Shown here: positions 1-6,762 of the stretch, piece after piece
Layout of the letters: every line of letters begins with the position of its first letter
Numbering within the stretch: the stretch's first letter is position 1
Assembly (NCBI GenBank): GCA_031280335.1
Contig: JAITGZ010000132.1
Coordinates: 1 to 7,148 of the forward strand
From: Deltaproteobacteria bacterium
Lineage (GTDB): Bacteria; Desulfobacterota; Desulfovibrionia; Desulfovibrionales; Desulfovibrionaceae
DNA length: 7,148 bases
Direction of reading: 5' to 3'
Made by a program: the position numbers and the translations under genes
Notes under the pieces: generated by a model
Seen by the model: only the letters and a program-made list of their open reading frames with translations
Told to the model about the DNA's origin: nothing
The model's database searches: none

Positions 1-1932
1 AAGCTGGACCTGGACGAAAACGGGGCCATGTCCATATGCCCCCTGCTCAAGGGCAGACGTTTGAGCGAACAGGATTTTGACAAACTCCCCCTAAAGATGC
101 GCAACTCCATTAAGAATAAGGGTGAAAGCCTGACCGGGGCTATGCACGCCTACTTGCGCCGTCTGGACTCTCTGGAGCAGGAATTGCTGGAGGCGGAGCA
201 GTCCATGGAAAAGGAGGCCGCTGCGGAAGTTCTGGATTCTCTTCTCGGGCCACTGGCTGAAAAATTTAAGCATAGCTGTAAAGGCTCCTTGCCGGAAAGT
301 TATCTTATAAACATACGCAATGACCTTTTGGAGAATCTGGACTATCTCCTCCCTGCGGAGCGCACTCCGCAGGGACTTTCTTTGCGCCAGCCCCAGCCGC
401 CGGAAAACCCGCCTTTTGACGAAATAGCCCATCGCTATGAGCTAAATATTTTTGTGGACAACAGCAAAACCTCCGGCGCGCCTATTGTATTGGAAGACCA
501 CCCCACCACCGCCAATCTGCTGGGTTGTCTGGAGCGGGAATCGGAAATGGGCGCTCTAGTGACCAACTTTACCCTGATCAAAGCCGGAGCCTTGCACTGT
601 GCCAATGGCGGCTTTTTGATTCTGCACATGGAAGACATCCTGCAGCATCCCCAGGCATGGGAAGGGTTGTTGCGCGCCTTGCGCGCCGGGCAAGCCAAAA
701 TAGACGACCCCGGCGACGGCGATGGACCTAAAACCAAAGGCATACGTCCCGACCCCATTCCCCTTAAGCTTAAAGTCATTCTCATCGGTGATGACGAACT
801 GTATGATTTTTTGCTGGACAGCGACCCGCGCTTCATCAAACTTTTTAAAATTAAAGCACATATGACCGGGCACATGCCGCGCAACACCAAGGGCATAAAT
901 ATTTACCTCTCCCATATCCGGCGCATTGTGGAAGAAGCAGCCCTGCCTCATTTTGATCGTGATGCCTTGGCCGGACTGGTGGATTTCGGCTCGCTCCTTC
1001 TGGAAGATCAAAAAAATCTTTCCCTGGAGTTTCCCCTGTTGCGTGAACTTATGGTGGAGGCAGCGGCCCATGCCCGCATGAACAAGGATGAAATAGTCAG
1101 CCTTGCCCACCTGAATGCCGCCATGGAGATGCGGGAATTCCGCCTGAACATGATTGAAGAAAGTTTTCTTGAGGACTATGACCGTAAACTTATCAAAGTA
1201 CATACTCACGGCCTGGCCATAGGCCAAATCAACGGCCTGTCCGTCACTCGCTACGGCGATTACGAATTCGGATTGCCCCACCAAATATCCTGCACTGTGG
1301 GCGTTGGGCATGACGGCATTATGGATCTTGAACGTGAGGCCCAACTAGGCGGCCCCATTCACACCAAGGCCAGCATGATCCTCAAAAGCTATCTGGTCGC
1401 GCTTTTTGCTCGTTCCCGCCCGCTCTTTCTCACCGGCAGCATTTGTTTTGAACAAAATTACATGGGTATTGAAGGAGATTCCGCCTCCGGGGCGGAACTG
1501 GCCGCCCTTTTATCATCCATCGCCCAAGTCCCTTTGCGCCTCAATCTGGCCTTTACCGGTGCCCTCAGTCAATCAGGCCAAATCATGGCTGTGGGCGGCG
1601 TCTCACGCAAAGTGGAAGGTTTTTTTGAGGTCTGCCGCCGCCGCGGATTAAGCGGAGACCAGGGAGTGATTCTGCCTAAAGACAATCTGGATCACCTCAT
1701 GCTCAAAAAACCCCTGCGTCAAGCTGTGGAGGAAGGAGCTTTCCACATCTATCCGGTGGAGCATATCCGCCAGGCCATGGAGTTGCTCACCGGCATGGTT
1801 TGCGGCCAGCCGCGCAAGGACGGAGGCTTTACCCCGGGTTCCTTATTTCAGATGGTGGACAAGCGCCTGCGTGAACTCTGCGCTCTGGGGCAGCGGGCCA
1901 CAAGAAAAAGCCCTGCCAGGCCGCGCTCGTGA
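1..1932 (+). CDS. Lon-family ATP-dependent protease (LonB-like, AAA_32 plus Lon C-terminal protease), 5' end outside the window
   Basis: Cytoplasmic ATP-dependent serine protease expected to unfold and degrade substrate proteins. The frame is open from base 1; the ATG at 28 is internal, since the family usually has about 800 residues and 643 are seen here. The N-terminal part with the ATPase Walker A loop must therefore lie upstream. A Walker B-like hydrophobic strand, NGGFLILHMEDIL, sits near residue 202 (counting from base 1). The C-terminal Lon protease domain covers roughly the last 200 residues. Its catalytic Ser is the second Ser of EGDSAS (codon 1486-1488) and its Lys lies in GGVSRK (codon 1609-1611), the Ser-Lys dyad spaced as in LonB enzymes. 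PKDNLDHLML, downstream, is also typical. The domain looks intact. The stop overlaps the rsmB start, suggesting co-transcription and coupling. It is not classical LonA, which has the PKDGPSAG motif. Substrates are unknown. Confidence 0.9.
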   Translation, partial: KLDLDENGAMSICPLLKGRRLSEQDFDKLPLKMRNSIKNKGESLTGAMHAYLRRLDSLEQELLEAEQSMEKEAAAEVLDSLLGPLAEKFKHSCKGSLPESYLINIRNDLLENLDYLLPAERTPQGLSLRQPQPPENPPFDEIAHRYELNIFVDNSKTSGAPIVLEDHPTTANLLGCLERESEMGALVTNFTLIKAGALHCANGGFLILHMEDILQHPQAWEGLLRALRAGQAKIDDPGDGDGPKTKGIRPDPIPLKLKVILIGDDELYDFLLDSDPRFIKLFKIKAHMTGHMPRNTKGINIYLSHIRRIVEEAALPHFDRDALAGLVDFGSLLLEDQKNLSLEFPLLRELMVEAAAHARMNKDEIVSLAHLNAAMEMREFRLNMIEESFLEDYDRKLIKVHTHGLAIGQINGLSVTRYGDYEFGLPHQISCTVGVGHDGIMDLEREAQLGGPIHTKASMILKSYLVALFARSRPLFLTGSICFEQNYMGIEGDSASGAELAALLSSIAQVPLRLNLAFTGALSQSGQIMAVGGVSRKVEGFFEVCRRRGLSGDQGVILPKDNLDHLMLKKPLRQAVEEGAFHIYPVEHIRQAMELLTGMVCGQPRKDGGFTPGSLFQMVDKRLRELCALGQRATRKSPARPRS

Positions 1933-3332
1933 TGCCAAAGGCCAAGCTCGGTGCAGGTCTGGGCCGCCGCGCCGCGCATGACCCGCGGGCTGCGGCCCTA
2001 CTGGCGGCCGGCAAGGTAATTTATGGTACGGATGAGTCTCAGTCCGCCCTGGACGCGGTACTGACCCATACCCTTATGCCGCCCTCAGACAAAGCCCTGT
2101 GTACTGAGCTGTTTTATGGGCATCTGCGCCTGCATCTGCGTCTGGACTGGTTTGTACGCCAAAAGCTTCACCGGCCTGAAAATCTGCCCGCTGAACTATT
2201 GTTGCTGCTAGAACAGTCCGCCTATGCCCTGGCCCATACCCGCCTGCCCGCCCATGCCACGGTTAATTGGGCGGTCGGCATGGCCAGGCACCGTTTCAGC
2301 CCCGGCCTGGGCAATCTGACCAATGCCCTGCTGCGCTCTTTTGTCCGTAATCTACGGACGGAATACCTAAACCATGACTATTACGCCCAAAAACTCGCTC
2401 AGCCTCTCCATTCCACCGACGTCACCGCCCTGATTTATGCGCAGCCAAGCTGGCTGGTCCAGTTGTGGCAAAAAAGTTACGGCCATGAAATCTGCCTTAA
2501 ATTATTGGCCGCCGGGCTAAAGACACCACCTGCCGGACTGCGTATGAACGCGGCTAGACCGCCTGCCCCTGAGTTGATGGAAAGTCTGGCCCCCAGAGGC
2601 ACGATACCCTATGCGGAAGGTGTGCTGGAGCAAATTTGGCCGTATCACCCGCTGAGCCTGCCCCCCAGTTGCTTGGCCCTGCCCCCAGGCAAACGCCCCC
2701 CCCTACGCATCTGGCAGGAGCAAGGCATGATTAGCCTGCAATCAGCATCGGCCTATATAGCCCTGTTTCAACTTATACCCACGGACTGGCCCACACCGAT
2801 CTGGGACGCCTGTGCCGGGCATGGCGGCAAAACTCTGGCCCTGCTGGAGCAAGGGCTGCCGATACAATGCGTGAGCGATCCACATCAGGGACGGCTCAAT
2901 CTTTTTGCCCACGACTTTCAACGTCTGAAACTGGCCGAAGCCGGGCGCAGACTGCCGCAGATACTCCCCTCACGCGCTGAACAGACAAACTTTAAGCAGA
3001 AATTCGCCAGTGTACTGCTGGACGCTCCCTGCTCCGGTCTGGGCACACTAGCCCGCCGCCCGGAAATACGCTGGCGGCGCACTCAGGATGACTTGGAACG
3101 GCTGCGTCTTGCCCAGGTACAAATACTTGACGCCGCGCACGCCGCCCTCATCCCGCATAGCGGTTGTCGCATTCTTTACATCACTTGCACCCTCAACCCG
3201 GCGGAAAACCAGAACCAAATGCAAAATTTTCTGCGAAGCCACCCTCAATACAGTCTGGACATAGAATATCAGACTCCGCCAGACTCGCCCCTGGGAGAAT
3301 TTTTTTACAGCGCGGCCTTGATAAGAAAATAG
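1932..3332 (+). CDS. rsmB: RsmB/NOP-family 16S rRNA (cytosine-C5) methyltransferase
   Basis: Predicted SAM-dependent enzyme that methylates a cytosine of 16S rRNA (C967 in the E. coli RsmB reaction). It has 466 residues from the ATG at 1932, slightly longer than E. coli RsmB. Residues about 15-150 resemble the NusB-like RNA-binding domain (for example TELFYGHLRLHLRLDWF and NLTNALLRSF). The C-terminal Rossmann domain shows motif I DACAGHGGKT from residue 292, motif IV DAPCSGLGT from 364 with its conserved Cys at 367, and motif VI TCT with the catalytic Cys at 419, followed by NPAENQNQ. Motif I usually reads DACAAPGGKT, so the AP to GH change is notable. The ATG overlaps the upstream stop by one base (TGATG). 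A GTG at 1929 is the alternative start. There is no clear Shine-Dalgarno sequence, which fits coupling to the protease gene. RsmF or another NOP-family specificity cannot be excluded. Confidence 0.9.
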   Translation: MPKAKLGAGLGRRAAHDPRAAALLAAGKVIYGTDESQSALDAVLTHTLMPPSDKALCTELFYGHLRLHLRLDWFVRQKLHRPENLPAELLLLLEQSAYALAHTRLPAHATVNWAVGMARHRFSPGLGNLTNALLRSFVRNLRTEYLNHDYYAQKLAQPLHSTDVTALIYAQPSWLVQLWQKSYGHEICLKLLAAGLKTPPAGLRMNAARPPAPELMESLAPRGTIPYAEGVLEQIWPYHPLSLPPSCLALPPGKRPPLRIWQEQGMISLQSASAYIALFQLIPTDWPTPIWDACAGHGGKTLALLEQGLPIQCVSDPHQGRLNLFAHDFQRLKLAEAGRRLPQILPSRAEQTNFKQKFASVLLDAPCSGLGTLARRPEIRWRRTQDDLERLRLAQVQILDAAHAALIPHSGCRILYITCTLNPAENQNQMQNFLRSHPQYSLDIEYQTPPDSPLGEFFYSAALIRK

Positions 3333-3339
3333 CGGCTTA

Positions 3340-3372
3340 AAGAAACACTGATTAATTCGGGGTTCCGCCTCG
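3340..3372 (+). repeat. Diverged left-end copy of the 7001-7145 MITE-like element
   Basis: These 33 bases match the left end of the element at 7001-7033 at 29 positions. All four differences are A/G or C/T transitions. As in the full element, the match begins directly after a TA (3338-3339). It starts seven bases after the rsmB stop codon. Similarity stops abruptly after 3372, and I found no matching right end nearby. This looks like a solo or decayed element end, or a shared repeat module. It could also help end rsmB transcription through its partial GGGG/CCTC stem. Confidence 0.7.
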
Positions 3373-3428
3373 CTTCACTACCGCATTGCTTTATTTGCTA
3401 TGCCCCTGTTTAATATCTCCGGCCTTGC

Positions 3429-3459
3429 CTACGGATCGGCCTCCGGTGCCGCGCCGTAG
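3429..3459. other. G+C-rich hairpin downstream of rsmB
   Basis: The arms CTACGG (3429-3434) and CCGTAG (3454-3459) enclose a second pair, CGGC (3437-3440) and GCCG (3448-3451), separated by a 2x2 mismatch and closed by a 7-base loop. It lies about 100 bases after the rsmB stop. No T-run follows, so it is not a convincing intrinsic terminator. It may be a remnant of a repeat or an RNA 3' end structure. Confidence 0.35.
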
Positions 3460-3498
3460 CGCCCCTTGTACAGTCATGCAAGACACAAAGTGCCTCAA

Positions 3499-3528
3499 GT
3501 ATAAATGTTTCATGTGGAACATTTATAC
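3499..3528. promoter_or_regulatory. parS: parS site 1 (ParB-binding) embedded in a 30-bp palindrome
   Basis: The 16-mer at 3506-3521 reads TGTTCCACATGAAACA on the minus strand. It differs at one base from the widely conserved chromosomal parS TGTTCCACGTGAAACA. The site sits inside a longer inverted repeat: GTATAAATGTT (3499-3509) is the exact reverse complement of AACATTTATAC (3518-3528), so 13 of 15 base pairs of the 30-bp stretch are symmetric. ParB should load here and slide or spread after CTP binding. Its position upstream of parAB supports the call. Confidence 0.8.
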
Positions 3529-3644
3529 ACCCAAAGACAAACCGTCTAAAACACGCATTAACTTTCGATCACACTGATTCTATGATGCAACATGTTGTTT
3601 TTTTTAAATATTAAAACCATGCCGAGGCACATTATCTTTAAAAA

Positions 3645-3660
3645 AGTTTCACGTGAAACA
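3645..3660. promoter_or_regulatory. parS: parS site 2 (ParB-binding)
   Basis: The sequence AGTTTCACGTGAAACA contains the perfect 14-bp palindrome GTTTCACGTGAAAC and differs from the consensus TGTTTCACGTGAAACA only at the first base. It lies 123 bp after the first site and ends 19 bp before the -35 hexamer of the presumed parAB promoter. ParB nucleation here could therefore influence parAB transcription. Confidence 0.9.
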
Positions 3661-3679
3661 AGAAAAAGTCTAAACTTTA

Positions 3680-3708
3680 TTGACAGAAAGGTATTTCCTC
3701 TTTAATAG
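3680..3708 (+). promoter_or_regulatory. Sigma70-type promoter for the parA-parB-rfaE1 operon
   Basis: A perfect -35 hexamer TTGACA lies at 3680-3685. Two -10 candidates exist: TTTAAT at 3701-3706 (5 of 6 matches, 15-bp spacer) or TAATAG at 3703-3708 (3 of 6, ideal 17-bp spacer). The surrounding DNA is AT-rich. Transcription would begin near 3713-3716, leaving a leader of about 120 nt before the parA GTG. No other equally good promoter is visible before parA. Confidence 0.6.
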
Positions 3709-3777
3709 AATCCTGTCCCAAATAAAAATTCAGGGTAATTGCGCCTTAATGCCTCAACCTGCCGGGATCAGACCGAC

Positions 3778-3805
3778 TATACCCGTTGTAAGCGCCAATA
3801 TACCC
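3778..3805 (+). repeat. TATACCC direct repeat in the parA leader
   Basis: TATACCC occurs at 3778-3784 and again at 3799-3805. The starts are 21 bp apart, about two helical turns, so both copies would face the same side of the DNA. This is the geometry of an operator for a tandemly bound regulator, but a chance pair is quite possible. It lies inside the transcribed leader, 29 bp before the parA start codon. Confidence 0.25.
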
Positions 3806-3834
3806 TATCGTTTAAAACCAGGAAGGTACGTATC

Positions 3835-4617
3835 GTGGCCAGAATCATTGCCATTGCCAATCAAAAAGGCGGCGTGGGCAAAACCACCACCGCCATCAAT
3901 CTCGCCGCATCTTTGGCCGTTATGGAAAAAAAAGTACTCCTGGTTGATTGTGACCCACAGGCCAACTCCACCAGTGGCCTTGGTTTGGAACATCAAAAAC
4001 TGGAACACAATCTTTATACTATTTTTTATGCCCCCCAAGAGACCCCCAAAGCCATCCAGACCACCTACACCCCCTTTCTCTCTCTTTTGCCGTCCAGTAC
4101 GGATCTGGTGGCAGTGGAGCTGGAGCTTATCAACGAAATAAGCCGGGAATCATATCTGGCCGAAGTATTACATTATGTCGCCGCTGACTATGAATATATC
4201 CTGTTGGATTGCCCGCCGTCCCTGGGATTGATTACCATCAACTCTCTATGTGCGGCCAAAGAGCTGCTGATTCCCTTACAGTGTGAATTTTTTGCTCTGG
4301 AGGGGTTGGTCAACCTGTTACGTACCACTGAAAGAGTAAAATCCAAGCTTAACCCCGATCTCAACATTACCGGTGTGGTGCTGACCATGTATGACAACCG
4401 CAACAATCTGGCCCGTCAAGTAAAGGCGGAAGTGCGCAAGCACTTTCAGGACAAACTGATGGAAACCGTGGTTCCGCGCAATGTACGCCTGTCAGAAGCC
4501 CCCAGCCACGGCAAGTCCATTATCCGCTACGATATAAAATCCAAAGGCGCGGAGGCTTATATTGCCTTGGCCAGAGAACTTATTATGCGCAACCCCAGAA
4601 AACAAACCATGAGTTAA
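3835..4617 (+). CDS. parA: Chromosome-partitioning ATPase ParA (Soj)
   Basis: P-loop ATPase of the MinD/ParA superfamily. ATP-bound dimers coat the nucleoid and interact with ParB-parS complexes to segregate replicated origins. The product has 260 residues with no N-terminal helix-turn-helix extension, the chromosomal (Soj) type. The deviant Walker A KGGVGKT is at residues 11-17 with signature Lys11 and Lys16. VDCDPQANST follows with Asp38 and Asp40, and the Walker B strand YILLDCPPSLG has Asp125. VPRNVRLSEAPSHGK at 213-227 is the highly conserved C-terminal ParA block. The GTG start at 3835 was chosen because GGAAGG (3821-3826) precedes it by 8 bases and the protein then begins MARIIAIANQKGG, exactly like family members. 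The longer frame starts at a TTG (3739) with no homology. parB follows after 13 bases. Confidence 0.96.
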   Translation: MARIIAIANQKGGVGKTTTAINLAASLAVMEKKVLLVDCDPQANSTSGLGLEHQKLEHNLYTIFYAPQETPKAIQTTYTPFLSLLPSSTDLVAVELELINEISRESYLAEVLHYVAADYEYILLDCPPSLGLITINSLCAAKELLIPLQCEFFALEGLVNLLRTTERVKSKLNPDLNITGVVLTMYDNRNNLARQVKAEVRKHFQDKLMETVVPRNVRLSEAPSHGKSIIRYDIKSKGAEAYIALARELIMRNPRKQTMS

Positions 4618-4630
4618 AAGGAGCCTCCAG

Positions 4631-5593
4631 ATGGCCATAAATCCCAACAGGCTCGGGCGCGGGCTGGGAACAGACATACTTTTTTTGTCCAAAGAAAAAA
4701 AACTAAACGCTGACTCCCCGGCCCAACTTGTCCCCCTGGCAGAACTAAGGCCCAACCCAAACCAGCCGCGTCGCGAGTTTGATCCATCCACCCTGGAAGA
4801 ACTGGCTGAATCCATCCGCTCCCAGGGGATCCTGCAACCAATTCTGGTCAGAACAGACAAGAACAGCTCCGCGCAGGGTTACGAAATCGTGGCCGGCGAG
4901 CGGCGTTGGCGTGCGGCCGGAATGGCCGGACTGAAAGATGCGCCAGTCATCATCCGTGAATTTACGGATCAAGAAACCCTGATCGCGGCACTGGCGGAAA
5001 ATCTACAACGCGAAGATCTGAACCCATTGGAAGAAGCCCAGGGGCTGGTACGACTAAAAGAAGAATTTAACATAAGCCAAGATGAAATAGCCAAATTTCT
5101 GGGCAAAAAACGCAGTACCATCGCCAATAGTCTGCGCCTGCTCCACTTGGGCGATGCAGCCAAAAAAGCGCTGCAAGAGTCCAAGATAAGCGCCGGCCAT
5201 GCCCGCGCCCTGCTCTCTTTGCCTTCCCTTGAAGAACAAGAAGCCCTTTTACAACGCATTATACTGGAACAATTAAATGTACGTGATACGGAAGGTTTGG
5301 CCTCCTTGCAAAAAAACTCTCCATCCCACGCCCAGGAGGGCATAGAGCAATCCATCACCCGATCCTCCGTGCCTTTATCCCCAGAGACAAGCAACGGCAA
5401 GACCTCCGGCCAAAGCGCCAAAGCGCCGCAAAGCGCTCTTATGCTGACCCTGCAAAACAAAATATCCGAACATATAAATCTGCCGGTAAAAATCAATGGC
5501 GGCGAAAATCAGGGCAAAGTCAGCATCAGTTATTCCAGCAAAAACCAACTGGCGGAATTGCTGGCTAAAATTGGACTTTTAATGGAGAATTAA
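4631..5593 (+). CDS. parB: Chromosome-partitioning protein ParB (Spo0J), CTP-dependent parS-binding clamp
   Basis: ParB binds parS, hydrolyses CTP, slides as a clamp along neighbouring DNA and stimulates the ParA ATPase. The product has 320 residues. The N-terminal ParB/Srx-type domain (about 33-130) contains NPNQPR (42-47), the CTP-binding GERRWR (89-94) and ENLQRE starting at 123, followed by the conserved DLNPLEEA. The helix-turn-helix that reads parS is at about 148-171 (ISQDEIAKFLGKKRSTIANS). A low-complexity Ser/Gln/Lys-rich linker (about 218-268) precedes a C-terminal dimerisation domain ending NQLAELLAKIGLLMEN. The start ATG at 4631 has AGGAG at 4619-4623, 7 bases ahead. The extreme N terminus (NRLGRGLGTDILFL) resembles the ParA-stimulating peptide of Spo0J proteins. 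Two parS sites lie upstream of parA, completing the system. Confidence 0.96.
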   Translation: MAINPNRLGRGLGTDILFLSKEKKLNADSPAQLVPLAELRPNPNQPRREFDPSTLEELAESIRSQGILQPILVRTDKNSSAQGYEIVAGERRWRAAGMAGLKDAPVIIREFTDQETLIAALAENLQREDLNPLEEAQGLVRLKEEFNISQDEIAKFLGKKRSTIANSLRLLHLGDAAKKALQESKISAGHARALLSLPSLEEQEALLQRIILEQLNVRDTEGLASLQKNSPSHAQEGIEQSITRSSVPLSPETSNGKTSGQSAKAPQSALMLTLQNKISEHINLPVKINGGENQGKVSISYSSKNQLAELLAKIGLLMEN

Positions 5594-6619
5594 ATGACCA
5601 GCGCCTTGCCTGAATGTTCAAAACTAATCGCCAAACTGGCCCGTCTGAAGGACGCTCCGGTAATGATCGTGGGAGATGTGCTTCTGGATGAGTATTTGTT
5701 TGGTGATGCCTCTCGCCTCTCGCCAGAGGCACCGGTTCCGGTTGTACTCATCGAAGAAGAGCGCTTTATGCTGGGAGGGGCTGGAAATGTCGCCCGTAAC
5801 ATCAGAGCTTTGGGCGGAAAACCAAAACTTATCAGTGTATGCGGCGACGGGCACAACAGCGGCAAACTCAGAAAAATCCTAAAAAATGAATGCATAGACG
5901 CCGATTTACTCCCTCTGCCCGGACGCCCCGCCAGCACAAAAACCAGAATCATGGCCAGAAGACAGCAGTTGGTGCGCATTGATCGCGAAGACGCCTCGCC
6001 CATAACACCGGAAGAGACCGCGCGCATATTGGATAAAATTGCTGCCGCCTGGTCAGAAAACACCGTACTGGTAATTTCTGACTACAACAAGGGACTCATC
6101 AACAAGGCTTTTATGGACGGCTTGCAGATACTGCGTCAAAAACGCCGGGAAGAAATAAAAATCTTGGTGGACCCCAAAACCCCCAACTTTCCGCTTTACC
6201 AGCGCGTGGACATACTCACCCCCAATGCCACGGAAACCAAAGAAGCATCAGGGCTGCCCGTACACGGCAAAGAAGAGATCATTGCCGCCGGTCAGGCCAT
6301 ATTCGCTAAAAATCATTGCCAATCTTTGTTGACCACCTTGGGATCCCAGGGCATGGCCCTGTTTCAAGGCCCAAACAACGTGCTGCATATACCCACTGTC
6401 GCCCGCAAAGTTTTTGATGTTAGCGGAGCCGGAGATACAGTCATTGCCACCCTGGCCATGGGAATGGCGGGCGGGATCAACCTGCTGGAAGCCTGTACCA
6501 TAGCGAACTTCGCGGCTGGCAATGTAGTGGCCGAAGTCGGCACCGCCACCACCAGCATTGAAAAAATAGCAGAAGCCATAACAAGCTTGGGGCAGATGCC
6601 GGTTGAGCGATGGTTGTGA
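5594..6619 (+). CDS. rfaE1: D-glycero-beta-D-manno-heptose-7-phosphate kinase (RfaE1/HldE kinase domain)
   Basis: PfkB/ribokinase-family kinase that phosphorylates heptose 7-phosphate at C1, making heptose 1,7-bisphosphate for ADP-heptose and the LPS inner core. The 341 residues match only the kinase half of E. coli HldE; no C-terminal nucleotidyltransferase is present, so the adenylyltransferase (RfaE2) must be a separate gene. Visible motifs: GDVLLDEY (27-34), RLSPEAPVPVV after it, GGAGNVARN from residue 61, VDPKTPNFPLY, LTPNATE, LTTLGSQG, and the anion-hole/catalytic motif DVSGAGDT with catalytic Asp281. The ATG directly follows the parB stop (0-bp gap), with GGAG at 5584-5587 inside parB, so it is translated in coupling with parB. 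A role in segregation is not implied by its sequence. Other PfkB sugar kinases are less likely given the HldE-specific PEAPVPVV and AGN motifs. Confidence 0.92.
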   Translation: MTSALPECSKLIAKLARLKDAPVMIVGDVLLDEYLFGDASRLSPEAPVPVVLIEEERFMLGGAGNVARNIRALGGKPKLISVCGDGHNSGKLRKILKNECIDADLLPLPGRPASTKTRIMARRQQLVRIDREDASPITPEETARILDKIAAAWSENTVLVISDYNKGLINKAFMDGLQILRQKRREEIKILVDPKTPNFPLYQRVDILTPNATETKEASGLPVHGKEEIIAAGQAIFAKNHCQSLLTTLGSQGMALFQGPNNVLHIPTVARKVFDVSGAGDTVIATLAMGMAGGINLLEACTIANFAAGNVVAEVGTATTSIEKIAEAITSLGQMPVERWL

Positions 6620-6762
6620 ACGCGGGCTGATTTATATTAAAGAGCCTGCCACTTTGGTACCCATTCAAATTGGGTTAAAGCCTACCGCTCACTCAAGCGT
6701 GCGAAGCGAACATGGGTAAAACCATCGGCGGCAAAGCCGCCTTGCCCCCACGAAGCCTTTGG
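6620..6762. other. Convergent intergenic region after rfaE1
   Basis: These 143 bp separate two convergent genes. They hold a weak inverted repeat ACCCA (6659-6663) / TGGGT (6671-6675), a stronger 6-bp hairpin at 6727-6741, and GCTGATTTAT at 6626-6635, which equals 10 bases of the nearby MITE terminal repeat. No strong T-tailed terminator for the plus-strand operon is visible, and no RNA gene was recognised. Confidence 0.5.
6727..6741 (-). terminator. Candidate terminator hairpin of the minus-strand small gene
   Basis: GGCGGC-AAA-GCCGCC forms a perfect 6-bp G+C stem with a 3-base loop. Reading the minus strand, it lies 21 bases after the stop of the small gene and is followed by GATGGTTTT, a short and displaced T-run. 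On the plus strand no T-run follows, so it would end rfaE1 transcription only poorly. It could equally be a non-terminating structure. Confidence 0.35.

Larger units (their letters stand above)
3333..3834. other. 502-bp gene-free region between rsmB and parA (parS sites, promoter, leader)
   Basis: No credible protein gene lies here; the open frames lack ribosome binding sites and family resemblance. The first part holds a diverged mobile-element end (3340-3372) and a G+C-rich hairpin (3429-3459). From about 3480 to 3720 the sequence becomes AT-rich and holds two parS sites (3506-3521 and 3645-3660), a perfect 10-bp palindrome CAACATGTTG at 3588-3597 of unknown meaning, and the parA promoter. 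The rest is the parA leader. No tRNA-like or other RNA gene was recognised. Confidence 0.75.

Noticed and set aside
556..1344. Long antisense frame (262 codons) inside the protease gene
   Set aside because: The plus-strand protease has clear family motifs throughout; the antisense frame is a by-product of codon usage and has no recognisable domain.
3420..3470. Possible tRNA or small RNA in the G+C-rich hairpin region after rsmB
   Set aside because: No T-arm, anticodon arm or acceptor pairing could be built, and no T-run follows to end a small RNA.
3523..3531. DnaA-box-like TTATACACC in AT-rich DNA next to parS, hinting at an origin of replication
   Set aside because: Only one near match (8 of 9) was seen, with no cluster of boxes and no dnaA, dnaN or gidAB nearby; parAB proximity alone is not enough to call oriC.
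3386..3577. 63-codon open frame between rsmB and parA
   Set aside because: It begins at TTG without a ribosome binding site, runs through parS site 1, and has a composition unlike a protein gene.
3588..3597. CAACATGTTG palindrome as a third parS site
   Set aside because: The core CATG and the flanks do not match the parS consensus (no TTTCACGTGAAA); left as an unexplained short palindrome.
3739..3834. N-terminal extension of ParA by 32 residues
   Set aside because: The extension starts at TTG with no Shine-Dalgarno and resembles no ParA N terminus; the GTG at 3835 has GGAAGG at 8 bases and gives the standard protein start.
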